A DNA stretch of 64,000 bases from Sepiola atlantica (taxonomy: Eukaryota; Mollusca; Cephalopoda; Sepiida; Sepiolidae): NCBI GenBank assembly GCA_963556195.1, contig OY744533.1:47625249-47689248 (forward strand), written 5' to 3'. The translations under genes and the position numbers were made by a program. This document shows positions 33,071 through 43,875 of this stretch, one piece after another. Under the pieces are notes generated by a model. That model ran no database searches. It worked only from the letters and a program-made list of their open reading frames with translations, and was not told the DNA's origin. The first letter of the stretch is position 1. Each line of letters begins with the position of its first letter.

Positions 33071-33598
33071 CAAATGTAAAAATATATTTTTTAATTGACT
33101 TAAACTCATTATGAGTACGGCGTATTGATACAAACTTGAAAATCAGTTTTACCTCTCCGCATAGATCTAACATAGTTCGGTTATCTACAAAAATAAACAT
33201 GAAATAAAGTTCCATTTTTAATAAAAACAAAAGGATATCAAATACATACGATGATTTGACTGACACAAACAATCTTGACTTATTTTCATATTTTGCATGT
33301 TTATTTATTTATTTTTCTTTCTGGTAGTGAAACGTTTCAGTTATAAGTATGTTGTTCGGTTTGCTAATAATAGAAAATCTTAAATTAGAAATGGAACGCT
33401 GAAAATGGCGAAACATTTTTTCTAATGTTATTTTTATAAACTTTTAATTTTAAATAGTGAGGGTTTTAAAATGGTTCGAGAACTTCTGACATCAATAAGG
33501 GCATCCGATCGAAGGTGCTCTTTCCAAATGTTCGGTTATTTTGGCTCTAAATCAATGGTTTAACTGTGATACCGCAACACACATGCGCAAATACATAT

Positions 33599-33603
<5 letters not shown>
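33071..33603. other. Unassigned sequence
   Basis: AT-rich; nothing recognised. Confidence 0.4.
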
Positions 33604-33670
<67 letters not shown>

Positions 33671-33860
33671 GCAAGAGAGAGAAAGAGAGACAGAGAGAGG
33701 TAGATAGATATATGAAATAGAAAAATAAAGAATGAAAGAAGAAAGAAAGAGACACAAGAAAAAAGAAGCAAAGGCAGCGTGAAAGAAATACTAAAATCAA
33801 AAAGGGTGACGAATGAAAAAAGACAGAAAGACACAAACTAAAATTATTTTTAGAAATGGA
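33604..33860. repeat. (AT)n-(GA)n microsatellite and purine-rich tail
   Basis: AT run at 33604-33640, GA run at 33641-33695 and A/G-rich sequence to ~33860. Minus ORFs of 65-131 residues here are artefacts. Confidence 0.92.
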
Positions 33861-34065
33861 AGAAAACAGATAAAGTAAAAGAGAAATAGTTTGCTTGATT
33901 ATGGCTTCCGGATTAGAAAGCAAAACCTGACAAGCGGTGTTGATCAAAAACAGCTTATCATCCTTTTCGACCGCTTAGATGGTGGCTGATTTTTTTAATT
34001 ATTGTTAATATTAAGTATTTTCAAACAAAATAATCATCCCAATTATAAATTATAGCAAAAAATCT

Positions 34066-34425
34066 ATTTAAAAATATTTTCAAAATAAAATATTTAAAAA
34101 ATATTTTCTAAAATAAACTATTTAAAAAATATTTTCTAAAATAAACTATTTAAAAAATATTTTCTAAAATAAACTATTTAAAAAATATTTTCTAAAATAA
34201 ACTATTTAAAAATATTTTCTAAAATAAACTATTTAAAAAATATTTTCAAAATAAACTATTTAAAAAATATTTTCAAAATAAACTATTTAAAAATATTTTC
34301 AAAATAAACTATTTAAAAAATATTTTCTAAAATAAACTATTTAAAAAATATTTTCTAAAATAAACTATTTAAAAAATATTTTCAAAATAAACTATTTAAA
34401 AAAATATTTTCTAAAATAAACTATC
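34066..34425. repeat. AT-rich minisatellite, 27-30 bp unit, 13 copies
   Basis: The unit is ATTTTCTAAAATAAACTATT plus TAAAAAAT. Two variants (ATTTTCTAAAATAAAC and ATTTTCAAAATAAAC) are interspersed, and A-run length varies. The array ends about 80 bp before the mariner element. Confidence 0.95.
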
Positions 34426-34508
34426 GAAAAATAAACACTCAAACAAAATAACATTTAAATTATAAAAAGTTTAATTTGATTATTTGTAATAAAAAAATTA
34501 CAATTATA

Positions 34509-35674
34509 TCAGGTTGGAAAGAAAGTAATGTCATTTTTATCCAACACATTTATTTCACCTGAAACATTCACATTAGGGCATGTTTAATCTTTACAATAAT
34601 TTCTCTCATTTTCTATGACTTCGGTCCAACGATAAACTAGCTTTTTGATGCCCCTTTCAAAAGATGTCTCTGATATTTTGAGAGAAAAACAAATTTAAGT
34701 CATTTTTGAGTTGGTCGCCATTTTCATAAATTATATTGTTTAAGTGATGTTGCAAAGACCGGAAACAATGGTAGTCGAATGAAGCAATGTAAGGCAAATA
34801 AGGCGGATGAGGCAAAACTTCCCAGTTTAAACTCATTACCGTTTCCTGAGTGAGTTTTGCTGTGTGATGTCTTGCGTTATCATGCTGAAGCACAACACCC
34901 TTCCTATTGAGTAATGCTGGTTGTTTTTTGATAGAGCAATTCTTAGATCATCCTGCTGCGAACAATATTTTACTATTGTGAGTGTTTTATTAGGCTCTAG
35001 TAACTCATACTGAATCAGTCCTCTCATGTCCCACCATAAAGAGAGCATACATTTCTTTGGGTGTAGTCTTTCTTTTGGAACAGACTGATTTCTGGAAAGC
35101 AAAGATGTGGCAACAGTCAATCTTTGATTTCGTTGAGCGTCGGTCAAATTGTGGGGAACCCAGAGTCCAAGTTTTGAAACTTTTCCTTCCTCGTGAAAGC
35201 ATGAAATAATTGTGGTATGGGTTGTATTGAATGGTTGAGCTAATTATCTGCTGGTTAACTTTGGATTGACCTCCACAGCGTCTTTAATGGCGTCTTTATC
35301 AATTGATTTTGGCTTTCCCGAACGTTGCCGATCTGACAGGTTAAAGTCTCCAGAAGAAAATTTTGCAAACCACGACTGACATTTTCGACTATTCAGAACA
35401 TTTATCCCATACAGTTCCAATATTCCTTTAACTTCTGCAGCTGAGTTTCCTTTTTTGTATTCATAGAGCATGCAATGTCTCAGATGCTCCTCACTAATAT
35501 CCATTTGTTCACGGCTGAGACCGTTAAACTTTATATTTTCCAACTAATTACTATATCTGAAATGCAAAGCAGATATTAAGACACCAATTCACAAAAAATG
35601 TAGAACTGTGTACAATTTAGGAGGCTGCAAAGTGATGAAGTAAAAACTACGACATTACTTTCTTTCCAACCTCA
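34509..35674 (-). mobile_element. mariner-like transposon, transposase broken
   Basis: Inverted repeats TCAGGTTGGAAAGAAAGTAA at 34509 and its mate ending at 35674 share ~22 bp of identity and are flanked by TA on both sides. The minus strand carries transposase pieces. The N-terminal HTH domain is at 35543-35244 (YEYKKGNSAAEVKGILELYG, CQSWFAKFSSGDF, RSGKPKSID). A middle piece at ~35147-34836 has LHPKKCMLSLWWDMRGLIQ and YELLEPNKTLT. The C-terminal piece at 34893-34657 has LQHDNARHHTA, and FDYHCF where the family has a catalytic Asp. The segment with the first catalytic Asp (VTGDEKW in the family) is missing and frames shift. 1166 bp versus the usual ~1.3 kb; inactive. Confidence 0.9.
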
Positions 35675-35955
35675 TATTAAAAAAGCCAGTTTGATCTTCT
35701 TATGTGTTTATAATTAAAAACAAAATGTTGAAAACAAATGATTAATTGCCCCCCCCCCCCAAAAGCATCATACCTAAAATATAATTGGTAACAGTTTTTT
35801 TATAAAGACCGCTCGTCTATTTCCGATTTCAAAATCGGAAGTCGTCATTAAGTTGACAGTTTCTCTCTCAGAAACAAAATAGAAAACATAAGGAATGGAA
35901 AAAGTCTGTCTCTTTTCTATCGTTATTTTCATGGTAGGTGATCGACTGAATTCAT
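35675..35955. other. Unassigned sequence
   Basis: Contains a run of C at 35750-35760 and a short hairpin CCGATTTCAAAATCGG at 35822-35837. No gene recognised. Confidence 0.4.
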
Positions 35956-36235
35956 CTCTCTGATTCCCCTTGTAAAACATTCCCAGTAAAAAAAACTCAT
36001 CTACCTACAACCACTATGAATAATTGTTATTTCTTACTTTTTGTATCTAATACTAAACGGAACTTCCATGAACAAAGTTTCTTGTCCAAGAACTACCCGG
36101 CTGCGAAACACAATACCACTGATCTGTTTCTCAGCTGACTACAACATCGTCATTTTCAAGTCCAATGTTAACAAGATCTTGTCGAGCCGTCCCTTTAAAT
36201 AATCAAATTCTGTCCAGTTTCACCCATCGTCTCTA
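35956..36235 (+). pseudogene. CR1-like LINE 3' end, copy 3
   Basis: The reading CFSADYNIVIFKSNVNKILS (~36125-36184), preceded by traces of the R-LWN-P region, is the ORF2 C-terminus also seen at 11136, 31640 and 44200. It ends near AAATAATCAAATTC at 36196 with little 3' UTR. Confidence 0.65.
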
Positions 36236-36299
36236 ATTTTCAAGGTGTTGTCTCATCGTCCACTTGGTAAACTTTTGGGCCTTGATAAAGGGTGACAAA

Positions 36300-36490
36300 T
36301 TAGTACAAAAAAAAAAGAGACGAAGAAAGAAAGGAAAAAAGGAAGGCAATAAAAATAAGAAGAAAATAGAGAAATAAAGAAAGAAAAATGTATAAATTAA
36401 AAAGAAAGAAGGAAAGAAAGATGGATATATAGATAGACTAAAATAGAAAAGAATAACAAAGAAAGAAAGAAATGAGGAAAGTAAGAAAGT
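36300..36490. repeat. A/G-rich imperfect GAAA tract
   Basis: Plus strand almost purely A and G; accounts for the F/L/S-rich minus ORF at 36233-36604. Confidence 0.85.
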
Positions 36491-36866
36491 AAATAACTGC
36501 GTCAAGCCTGAATAAAAGCAGAGTTTACAAATTCCATCTCCTATTCCATACGAGAACTCCCCAATGTTTAGAGAAAGAAACATTAAGAAAACTGTTACAG
36601 CCAAGATGGACGTGTGTCTCTGTAAAAGTTTATGCCGTAGGCTCGAAATGATTGGTATTTGTATGAAAATAACAAACTTATGATATTTTTTTTATTCAAC
36701 GTTGTTTTGACATTATCAAATATCAGTGAGATTCTAATTCAACATTTGATTTTCGTTTATTCTCTTTCCTCCAAGAAATCCAGAAATAAATCAAGTAGTA
36801 ATCCACTTCAAAACAGAAATATGGACGTCGATGTAAATATTTTGTTCAAATATACACTAAGAGATG
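36491..36866. other. Unassigned sequence
   Basis: Nothing recognised. Confidence 0.4.
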
Positions 36867-36893
36867 ACATATATATATATATATATATATATA
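36867..36893. repeat. (AT)n microsatellite
   Basis: Pure AT run. Confidence 0.9.
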
Positions 36894-37285
36894 ATGTCTA
36901 AATTTATATTGAAAAGAAATCAACGAAGTGCTCGGCCGCAGAAGAGTGAGAGCTAATACAAATAATTTATTTGAAAACTATATGTTACATATTTCAGAAT
37001 CGTACCACGGTTTTATCCAGATGCATTGACTTTTTACATTTTTAAAAGTCTATACGCAAAGGATTCGTCAGCGTATTGACAAATGAGCGTTATATCTATT
37101 AAAAAACCGGTGCATCCCTGAAATGTCTCTGGAAAAAATACATTGGTTAGGAATTAATTGAGTTTTATTTTATTTATTATTTATAGTTTTGTGTTTTAAG
37201 AAGGTTTTTATCTTGAGGAAGTCTTAAAATAAAGAGGAAACGTTGCTGAATACATAAATAATTGTTTTTTCCTTTTTCATTTTCC
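36894..37285. other. Unassigned sequence
   Basis: Nothing recognised. Confidence 0.4.

Positions 37286-37332
<47 letters not shown>
37286..37332. repeat. (AT)n microsatellite
   Basis: Pure AT run. Confidence 0.95.
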
Positions 37333-37335
<3 letters not shown>

Positions 37336-37562
37336 GTGAAAGAGAGCAGGGGAATTTATCCCTCTAAACATATTTACAGAATTAGGCGATTGCGCACTAT
37401 AGTTAACAAGACAAAAAACAGTAAAAATAAAACACATATTCAACAAATAACTGTTACCAAAGTACATACAAGTTACTTTTCTATCCCTGTGCATATTTTT
37501 CTGTGTTTTCTTAGTCTTTGAACGTGTTCGTTTATTTGGTTATTGTGAAACTTTAATTTCAG

Positions 37563-37644
37563 GCGGGAATGCACCCCCATGAAGACGATCGTGGATGAAG
37601 TGCCCCAGTCACAGGCAGAGCGGCAGACACGAGCTATGTTTTAA
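37563..37644 (+). CDS. Possible terminal exon of an unknown gene
   Basis: An 82-nt GC-rich segment stands out in AT-rich surroundings. It is preceded by a pyrimidine-leaning acceptor (CTTTAATTTCAG, AG at 37561-37562). In the +1 phase from 37564 it reads RECTPMKTIVDEVPQSQAER then QTRAMF and stops with TAA at 37642-37644. The upstream intron-side frame is closed by TGA at 37546. I do not recognise the peptide. It could equally be part of an old repeat. If real, the rest of the gene lies upstream on the plus strand, possibly outside the window. No upstream exon was found. Confidence 0.25.
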
Positions 37645-38137
37645 TCGTGCTGTTATGATTTTTTCATTTGCATTCGATAGTAAAAAATATTTTGTTTGAT
37701 CGTGTCATGCGAGACATTAGATCTCCTCTTCGAGGGGAGGTAGATGCAACACTTTTTAGCCCGAACGGGTTTGGTGAAAATTGTCTACTTCCAGTTAATT
37801 CAACTTTACACAAATAGGAACACCCTATCCTTTTAGATACTGCTTATGGATATGCGATCTAAGTTGGGAAGTTAACTAATTTCCATACTGATTTGCAAAC
37901 GGACGTTTCATTGGTTAACTATTCTTGCTTATTTCTTGGCCTTCAAAGGTCAACGATTGTTTTGATTTCAATATAACAAATAGTTTTGCTTAGGAATGTT
38001 GTTTTATTTTGTGGACAAATATTTCACATTTGATTTTACATTTTCCTTTCCAGCTTTTTCTTTAGAGGGACTGACTTGATTTTCAACAAGTTGCTCACAT
38101 TTAAAAGATAAATAAATATGTATTTAAATTACCAACT
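37645..38137. other. Unassigned sequence with two small hairpins
   Basis: CTCCTCTTCGAGGGGAG at 37723-37739 and AGCCCGAACGGGTT at 37759-37772 can form hairpins. No element recognised. Confidence 0.4.
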
Positions 38138-38467
38138 TTGAAACTTCCTACAAATATGAATGGCCTGCATTTTTGGATATTAACAACCATGCCAGGTTCC
38201 CCAATTCTGTTACGATTTGGTGAAGGGTATATAGCACGTGATATCAATGGTACATTAAATCCAATTCAAATAATCACATTGGCGGAATCCGTTCAGGACT
38301 CGGAATCAATTTTTCTGCATCATTACCAGAATCGCAGGTGGTTATGTGAAGACGAACCGCTGGAACACAACACACATTCCTCTGTAAAAGAAGTTAATTA
38401 TCAAGCTCTGCGTGCGATAGCAACATATGTTCATATTCATGACTCTATTTACACTGTTGTTTTGTGA
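38138..38467 (+). CDS. Unrecognised 109-residue ORF
   Basis: ATG-initiated frame without low-complexity bias (for example LHFWILTTMPGSPILLRFGE, LHHYQNRRWLCEDEPLEHNT). No domain, signal peptide or family is recognised. It is one of few frames in the window that does not overlap a repeat. It could be an exon, part of an unknown transposon or chance; no splice sites could be confirmed. Confidence 0.2.
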   Translation: MKLPTNMNGLHFWILTTMPGSPILLRFGEGYIARDINGTLNPIQIITLAESVQDSESIFLHHYQNRRWLCEDEPLEHNTHSSVKEVNYQALRAIATYVHIHDSIYTVVL

Positions 38468-38747
38468 GAATGAGGTAATTAACTATCCCACCGAGTGTCT
38501 GCATTTGTGGAACTTTCTAGAGAGTTGAATCGAAAGCTGGAGCTTTAAAAATGTTGCAATGAAGTTTGTATCCATCTCTACTTGGCAATTGTACAAGACG
38601 TGTGGTTTAGAGACTGTTGCCACATGTTATTGATGCCATTTCTTTTTACAGGTTGTGACGAGGTGAACATCTAGGTATTAAGAGATTTCTCTTAAAAAAA
38701 GGAATAACATTCTGTTCACAGACTGCTGCCACAACATTCGACATAAG

Positions 38748-38748
<1 letters not shown>
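38468..38748. other. Unassigned sequence
   Basis: Nothing recognised. Confidence 0.4.

Positions 38749-38812
<64 letters not shown>
38749..38812. repeat. (AT)n microsatellite
   Basis: Pure AT run of about 62 bp. Confidence 0.95.
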
Positions 38813-38815
<3 letters not shown>

Positions 38816-38899
38816 TTAACCAAGGTCAAATGTATTTATAAAATTAACTTAAAACTAACATTTTTCAAAAAGTGCTCAATACAAGGTAGAGCTTTATAG

Positions 38900-39184
38900 A
38901 TATACATCATATAAACATTTAAAATAGACTGCATTAATGCAATTACGCTTTAGTACTCACTATACCTCGTCGGGACCAAAGCTCATGATGACAATAAATA
39001 TCTTAAAAGAAATCAGAGGCCGAGACTTCAGACAATAGAATTTTATAATTAGTAGTAATCGCTATCCGACCCGCCGACACAATTACTCGACTTAAAAGCA
39101 TATCAGTAGTCCCGACGGGGTACATTGAGTATTTAAAGATAAATGTATTCATATAGGCCATTTTAAATGTTTATATAATATATA
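38900..39184. repeat. 285-bp inverted repeat (foldback)
   Basis: Left arm 38900-38977 and right arm 39108-39184 are imperfect reverse complements (ATATAAACATTTAAAAT pairs with ATTTTAAATGTTTATAT; CCTCGTCGGGAC pairs with GTCCCGACGGGG). The spacer is ~130 bp. (AT)n tracts lie just outside both arms. No ORF. Looks like a foldback or MITE. Confidence 0.75.
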
Positions 39185-39201
39185 TATATATATATAATAT
39201 A

Positions 39202-39269
<68 letters not shown>

Positions 39270-39270
39270 T
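39177..39270. repeat. (AT)n-(GA)n microsatellite
   Basis: Interrupted AT tract followed by a GA run at 39245-39269. Confidence 0.95.
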
Positions 39271-39455
39271 TATTTATCTGTCCGTTTTTGAAAATCATTT
39301 TTATTAGCAAAATTACATTTAAGTATATTTCCTCAACTGTAGAAGATTTTCTTCATTAGCATATAAGAATGTATTAATTACAATCTTATATAATATTATT
39401 TGAAGAATAGGGATATATGTTTGACTTCCCTGGCTCTTATCTATGCAGTGCCCAT
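39271..39455. other. Unassigned sequence
   Basis: Nothing recognised. Confidence 0.4.
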
Positions 39456-39530
39456 CCTTCTCTCTTTCTTTAATCTCTCCCCCTCTCTTTCTCTCTATCT
39501 CACGCACTCTCTCTCTCTCTATCTCTGTAA
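39456..39530. repeat. CT-rich low-complexity tract
   Basis: Imperfect CT/CTTT repeats (CTCTCTCTCTCT near 39508). A purine-rich GAGATATAGATA tract follows at 39645-39755. Confidence 0.8.
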
Positions 39531-39760
39531 TAAGAGGTAACGTTACTAAAACTAACTATAAAACAGACGAAAGATTACGTTCATTATTTAAAAAAACAGG
39601 AAATATAACAACACGTATTAATACTATTTAATCTATAGTCGGAGAAAAAGGAGAGAGATATAGATATGGATATAGAAGGAGAGATATACATATAGAAATA
39701 TAGATTAAATAGAGAAAGAAGGATATAGATAGAGATGGAGAAAGAGAGATATAGAAACTA

Positions 39761-40410
39761 GTGATGAGACGATTCCGATATTTTTCCCGATTCCGGTACA
39801 ATAACCGATTCAGTTCTAAATTCGCGATTCCGATACAATTACCGATTCCGATTCTTTATAAATGTTAAAATATTTATTTATAGAGTTGTTTTTTTTTCAA
39901 CTTTCAAGATTATCGTTAACACCTGTGTAGTTGTGTATTTTAGCAAGAATAAAAATAAACTTTTGGAGGAATGGCGTACATTACACGAGTTGATCTTTCT
40001 TTTTTTTCTCTCTAATTTCTTCTTCGTAATTAATTGAAAATAGTGATTTGATAAATTTGTGGGATTTTCATTCATATTTTTCACTTGTGTCGTGTTTTTC
40101 TTTCTATTTATCCACTCGTACCATGTTTACCTGTGCTATTTTATCGTGCTATTTCTTCCGGTTTCATTTTTATGTAAATTCGTTATTATGATATATATAG
40201 ATTTTAGTTTTACTGGCAGTTTAAAAAACAAATATGTTTCATTGTATCATTAGTAATAGCAATTTAAAATTAAATTAAAAAAAAAAAATGATTGTTTTTA
40301 GGAATCGGAAATTAAGATCACATTTTTCTGATGCCGATACCGATTCCTATATCACAAAAAGTTCTGATTTTTCTGATTCCCGATTCCGATCATGATTAAT
40401 TGCCCAACAC
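39761..40410. mobile_element. hAT-like non-autonomous element with GATTCCGAT subterminal repeats
   Basis: Left end GTGATGAGACGATTCCGATA (near 39763) and right end, in reverse complement GTGTTGGGCAATTAATCATG (near 40409), are related termini. ACGATTCCGAT/CCGATTCC-type motifs occur at least four times in the first ~100 bp and at least four times, in mixed orientation, in the last ~110 bp. The middle is AT-rich with two overlapping small ORFs lacking domains. Clustered subterminal motifs are typical binding sites for hAT transposases. No clean target duplication could be identified. Confidence 0.6.
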
Positions 40411-41094
40411 AAATAGACATAGATATCGAAAGAGATACATAAAAAGACTAATTTTAGATTAAGACACAAGGTCATACACGGTCTGTCGAGAGATTGCATT
40501 TTAGAAGGACATTGTTTTTCTCATGACTTTATATGTAAGTGTAGAAATCCAAATACTCTATCATCTATTCATCTTCTGCAATACGAAACAGTGTGGTATA
40601 TACTGAAGTGCGCATATTTAGTACTGCAATTGATTTCATTAAAACTTCGATTACAATTAGTTTTATACAAAAACAGCACATAATTCAGAATGCATTTTTA
40701 TTTTAGCATTTTCCAATTGACAATACTTTTCAATGTTTCAAAGTTTTTGTAAGACTCTTGTAGAAGTGTAAATCTTTTGTGGCATTTTGTTTAAATATAC
40801 ATTCCTTACTTGGCAATGATATTACATTAAATTAAAGAAAACTACTGTTAAAATCACATCTTTCAGTAAGCTTTAATACGTGAACTGTGAAATTTCAATA
40901 ATGTTAGGGAACTCAAGGGGATATTAAATTACTTTGCATTTGTAATTCAGGAATGATTAAATATAAAATTTGGGAACCCCCGTTAAAATGCCATCGTTTT
41001 CAATATGGTCGCCATCTTGAAATTGTGATTCATTTTTTAGTCAATTTAATGGACTAAATCAGTTTAAATGTTGCAATGAAGAAATGACATTATA
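40411..41094. other. AT-rich unassigned sequence
   Basis: Nothing recognised. Confidence 0.4.
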
Positions 41095-41605
41095 TTAGCA
41101 AATTAGTTTATGCTCACTCCTTGAGCGATGTTGGTACAGCATCTGAGTATGTCAACTTCCATCTTTAACGCGTTTCTACCGCTTTATAAATTATGTTTCT
41201 AAGCAAAAATAGTTTGCTTTGAACTAATGCCGAATACCCTTTATACCTAATTTTTACGAGTTATAAAAAAACAAGTTATTTTTTATAAAAAGTTATTTTT
41301 TATAAAAAAACAAGTTATTTACATTTAACATACTGTTTTTTGTTGTTATTATGTTATTTTAATTTCTTCAAAATTATAAAACACGTATCCAGTTAAAATC
41401 CTTTATACTTACGTGAGATTTGAACTCAGTCATGGCAAATCTAAAACATTCGCACTTAATTCTCAGTCTTTTAACGATTTCACATTTTAAAAACTATTAC
41501 CTTATTAATGTACACTGTCTATTCCGTGCTAGTCAACTAATCATATGTTTTTATTTGCAAACGAACAGACAAACTCACCAAAACCCATCACTTTTAAATT
41601 TTACT
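41095..41605 (-). repeat. Repeat family D, minus copy
   Basis: Minus-strand order as in the 18945 copy: GAGTTTGTCTGTTCGTTTGC (41578-41559), GTTGACTAGCACGGAATAGA (41538-41519), B-box-like GAGTTCAAATCTCACGTAAG, an AT-rich body with TATAACTCGTAAAAATTAGG, ATTCGGCATTAGTTCAAAGC and a 3' part with ACATACTCAGATGCTGTACC (41158-41139). The 69-residue ORF at 41420-41629 is antisense to it and not conserved. Confidence 0.7.
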
Positions 41606-42284
41606 GTTAAAGAACAATTTTCGCATTAAATTTATCTATTTCAAATTTCTATTTTGAATTTTCTTATGACATCCAAGAAACAATGTAATGCTTTATTAAG
41701 AGCTTCCTTAGAATGCATTTTTATAAAAATCAGCCACGGATAAATGACTTCCTATTTAATTTAAAAGCATCCGCCAAATTCACATTATCTATCTTTATAC
41801 TAAAGTGTAATTATTCAACTTTTGTTTACCTAAAACTGTTTTGACATATTTTAATCAGACAAACTATATGTTAAAATATTTCTTGGTTTTGAGATTGAGT
41901 TATGTTTGAAAGAAAACAAGATTTTAATTGTTCTAAGCTGCAAGTTACTCACTTATTTGCCCCCATCTTACTAAATTAATGTCTAATTCTCTCACCCTCT
42001 CTATATGTATGTTGTTTGACACTCGCTCTCATTTTATATAGTGTCTATCACTCTCACTTCAGTCATCTTCTCTATTTCTCTCTGCTTGCAAACAGGCAAA
42101 GCTAATGCAACTAACTACAATAGAGAATGGTAGAATAGTGCATTATAAAAAAGAGGATATCACCACAAATATTTATACTATTTAACACATAACTTAAGAG
42201 ATAAAGAGATAGAGAGAAAGAAAATAATGAAGATATAGCGAAACGAAAAAACTAATTTTGGATTTTGGATTTTTACCACCATGA
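41606..42284. other. Unassigned sequence
   Basis: AT-rich with TCTC-rich stretches around 41985-42085; no element recognised. Confidence 0.4.
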
Positions 42285-42850
42285 AGGCGGAGGTTATGTT
42301 TTCGATCGAATTTGCCACTATGTTTGTTTGTGTACAGCCTAGCATCCAATCGTTACCAAACTTGGTCAAAATATCAATCATTGTCTAACTTAGAACTGAT
42401 TTCATTTGGGAATATCAAATATCAATGCCACGGTCACTGTCACGGTCACGGAAAAGGTCACACTTTTGGCGATAACATAGTTTCTGATCAGCATAGAGAC
42501 ACGCTACTTGGCCCATATGTTATCCAATGAAATCTCGCCTCTTATATGCATTGTACCTCTGACATTGAAAAGTTCGATTATGGTCAAAATTTTGAGGTAA
42601 TTTCAACTTACGATTTTTTCCAAATGTGATGTATGCATCTGATGTTCTTTTATAACTGTAACCACCAGGCAACATTTCAACCTGATTAGATAAATAGTTG
42701 TTGAGTTATTAATATTTCCATGATGCATAACTTTGGGAATACTTCATACAGTATGGAGAAGTAAGGCCCATATACGATTTTGACCCATCCTTACGTTGTC
42801 AGGCGAAAGAATGCAGTCTTACGACTGACTTATGTTCTTGTTATTGACTT
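42285..42850 (+). repeat. Repeat family E, copy 1
   Basis: Starts near GGCGGAGGTTATGTTTTCGA. It has GCCTAGCATCCAATCGTTAC, the tandem GGTCACTGTCACGGTCACGG at 42433-42452, TCACACTTTTGGCGATAAC, TTTTGACCCATCCTTACGTT and GTCAGGCG. The same order occurs at 56430-56955 and 57025-57555. No conserved ORF; ~550 bp, class unknown. Confidence 0.75.
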
Positions 42851-43240
42851 CAATTTAATCAGCGTTGCAAATTCATCTTTTGCTGATTCAAACAGTCTCA
42901 TCCAAGTTTAATGGCTGACCCAACGGTTCTCATTTCTCTAGTGTTCATTAAAATCATTGTTGTAGAAATGTGAAAATTAAACTAAAAATGAAGATTGTGA
43001 GTTTTTTGGACGGACATTTTTTTTTCAATTTCTAATGCCAGAATGACTTCCATGCAATGATTTTAATTCAAGAATCAAAAACGTTTCAAATCATAGTATG
43101 TTCATTAAATTCCTAATGATGATAATGTGAAGAAACAACGGATGCACGATTTTCCTGTTCTTACTACTGTTAAACAGAACTGATTTTTTCAACTAAGTAT
43201 TTTTTTCAATTTGCTAATTCAAAAATAACTTATTTTATTT
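42851..43240. other. Unassigned sequence
   Basis: AT-rich; nothing recognised. Confidence 0.4.
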
Positions 43241-43600
43241 GAGAGCCGGTGGTAAAATAATTCGGTTTCTTTTGTGAAACTTCGTCATCATGATGGAACT
43301 TAAGATTCCATGAAATAATGTTGAAATACAACTTTCAGACTCCTCTCGTGGCACTGCCTTGGTTTTGATCGTGATGAACATCTTCAGTCCAGGAATAGAC
43401 TGGGAATTGTTTTCATAGACATTATCTTTGAGATAACGTCACAGATAATAATCTAAAGGGATTAAGGTTAGGTAAGCATGAATCCGATTCAGGATCACAC
43501 TTACTGATGAGACGATCTCCAAATGCCCCGACAGTTCTTCCAACGAGTCATTTGAAGTGTGGAAAGTTACATCATGTTCAACCACAACACATATTCATCT
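43241..43600 (-). pseudogene. C-terminal fragment of a Tc1/mariner-superfamily transposase
   Basis: On the minus strand 43468-43241 reads LIPLDYYL (the last catalytic Asp block, consensus DLTPLDFFLWG), then RYLKDNVYENNSQSIPGLKM, a region that in the family reads YLKd.VY...P.ti.eLk..I, and KTKAVPREESESC. Upstream (43600-43470) shorter pieces in shifted frames continue it. The Trp of the WGY block is a stop codon and the N-terminal parts were not found, so this is a dead remnant. Confidence 0.6.
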
Positions 43601-43875
43601 GCCTAATGCTGCCCAAAACTTCTTAATAATCGCTAAGTAGAAGTCAGTATCGATTATGGCTTTCATTGTACGACGATAAAACAAAGACTGTTGACATTTA
43701 TGTCTGAAGCTTGCGAACGGAGACCACGTGATATTATCGTAAGGAACCCTAATACCATCATTGTTTGTTTGTTTTTTTACTATGGGTCACCTCTTATCAA
43801 GTCCAAGAGCTGAAATGATTGTCAGTTGAAAGATGAGGAAAACTATGACGGAACTAACATTGGTCAATGGTATGA
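43601..43875. other. Unassigned sequence
   Basis: Nothing recognised. Confidence 0.4.

Noticed and set aside
37723..37739. Histone-type 3' stem-loop
   Set aside because: CTCCTCTTCGAGGGGAG lacks the histone stem-loop consensus and has no histone ORF upstream.
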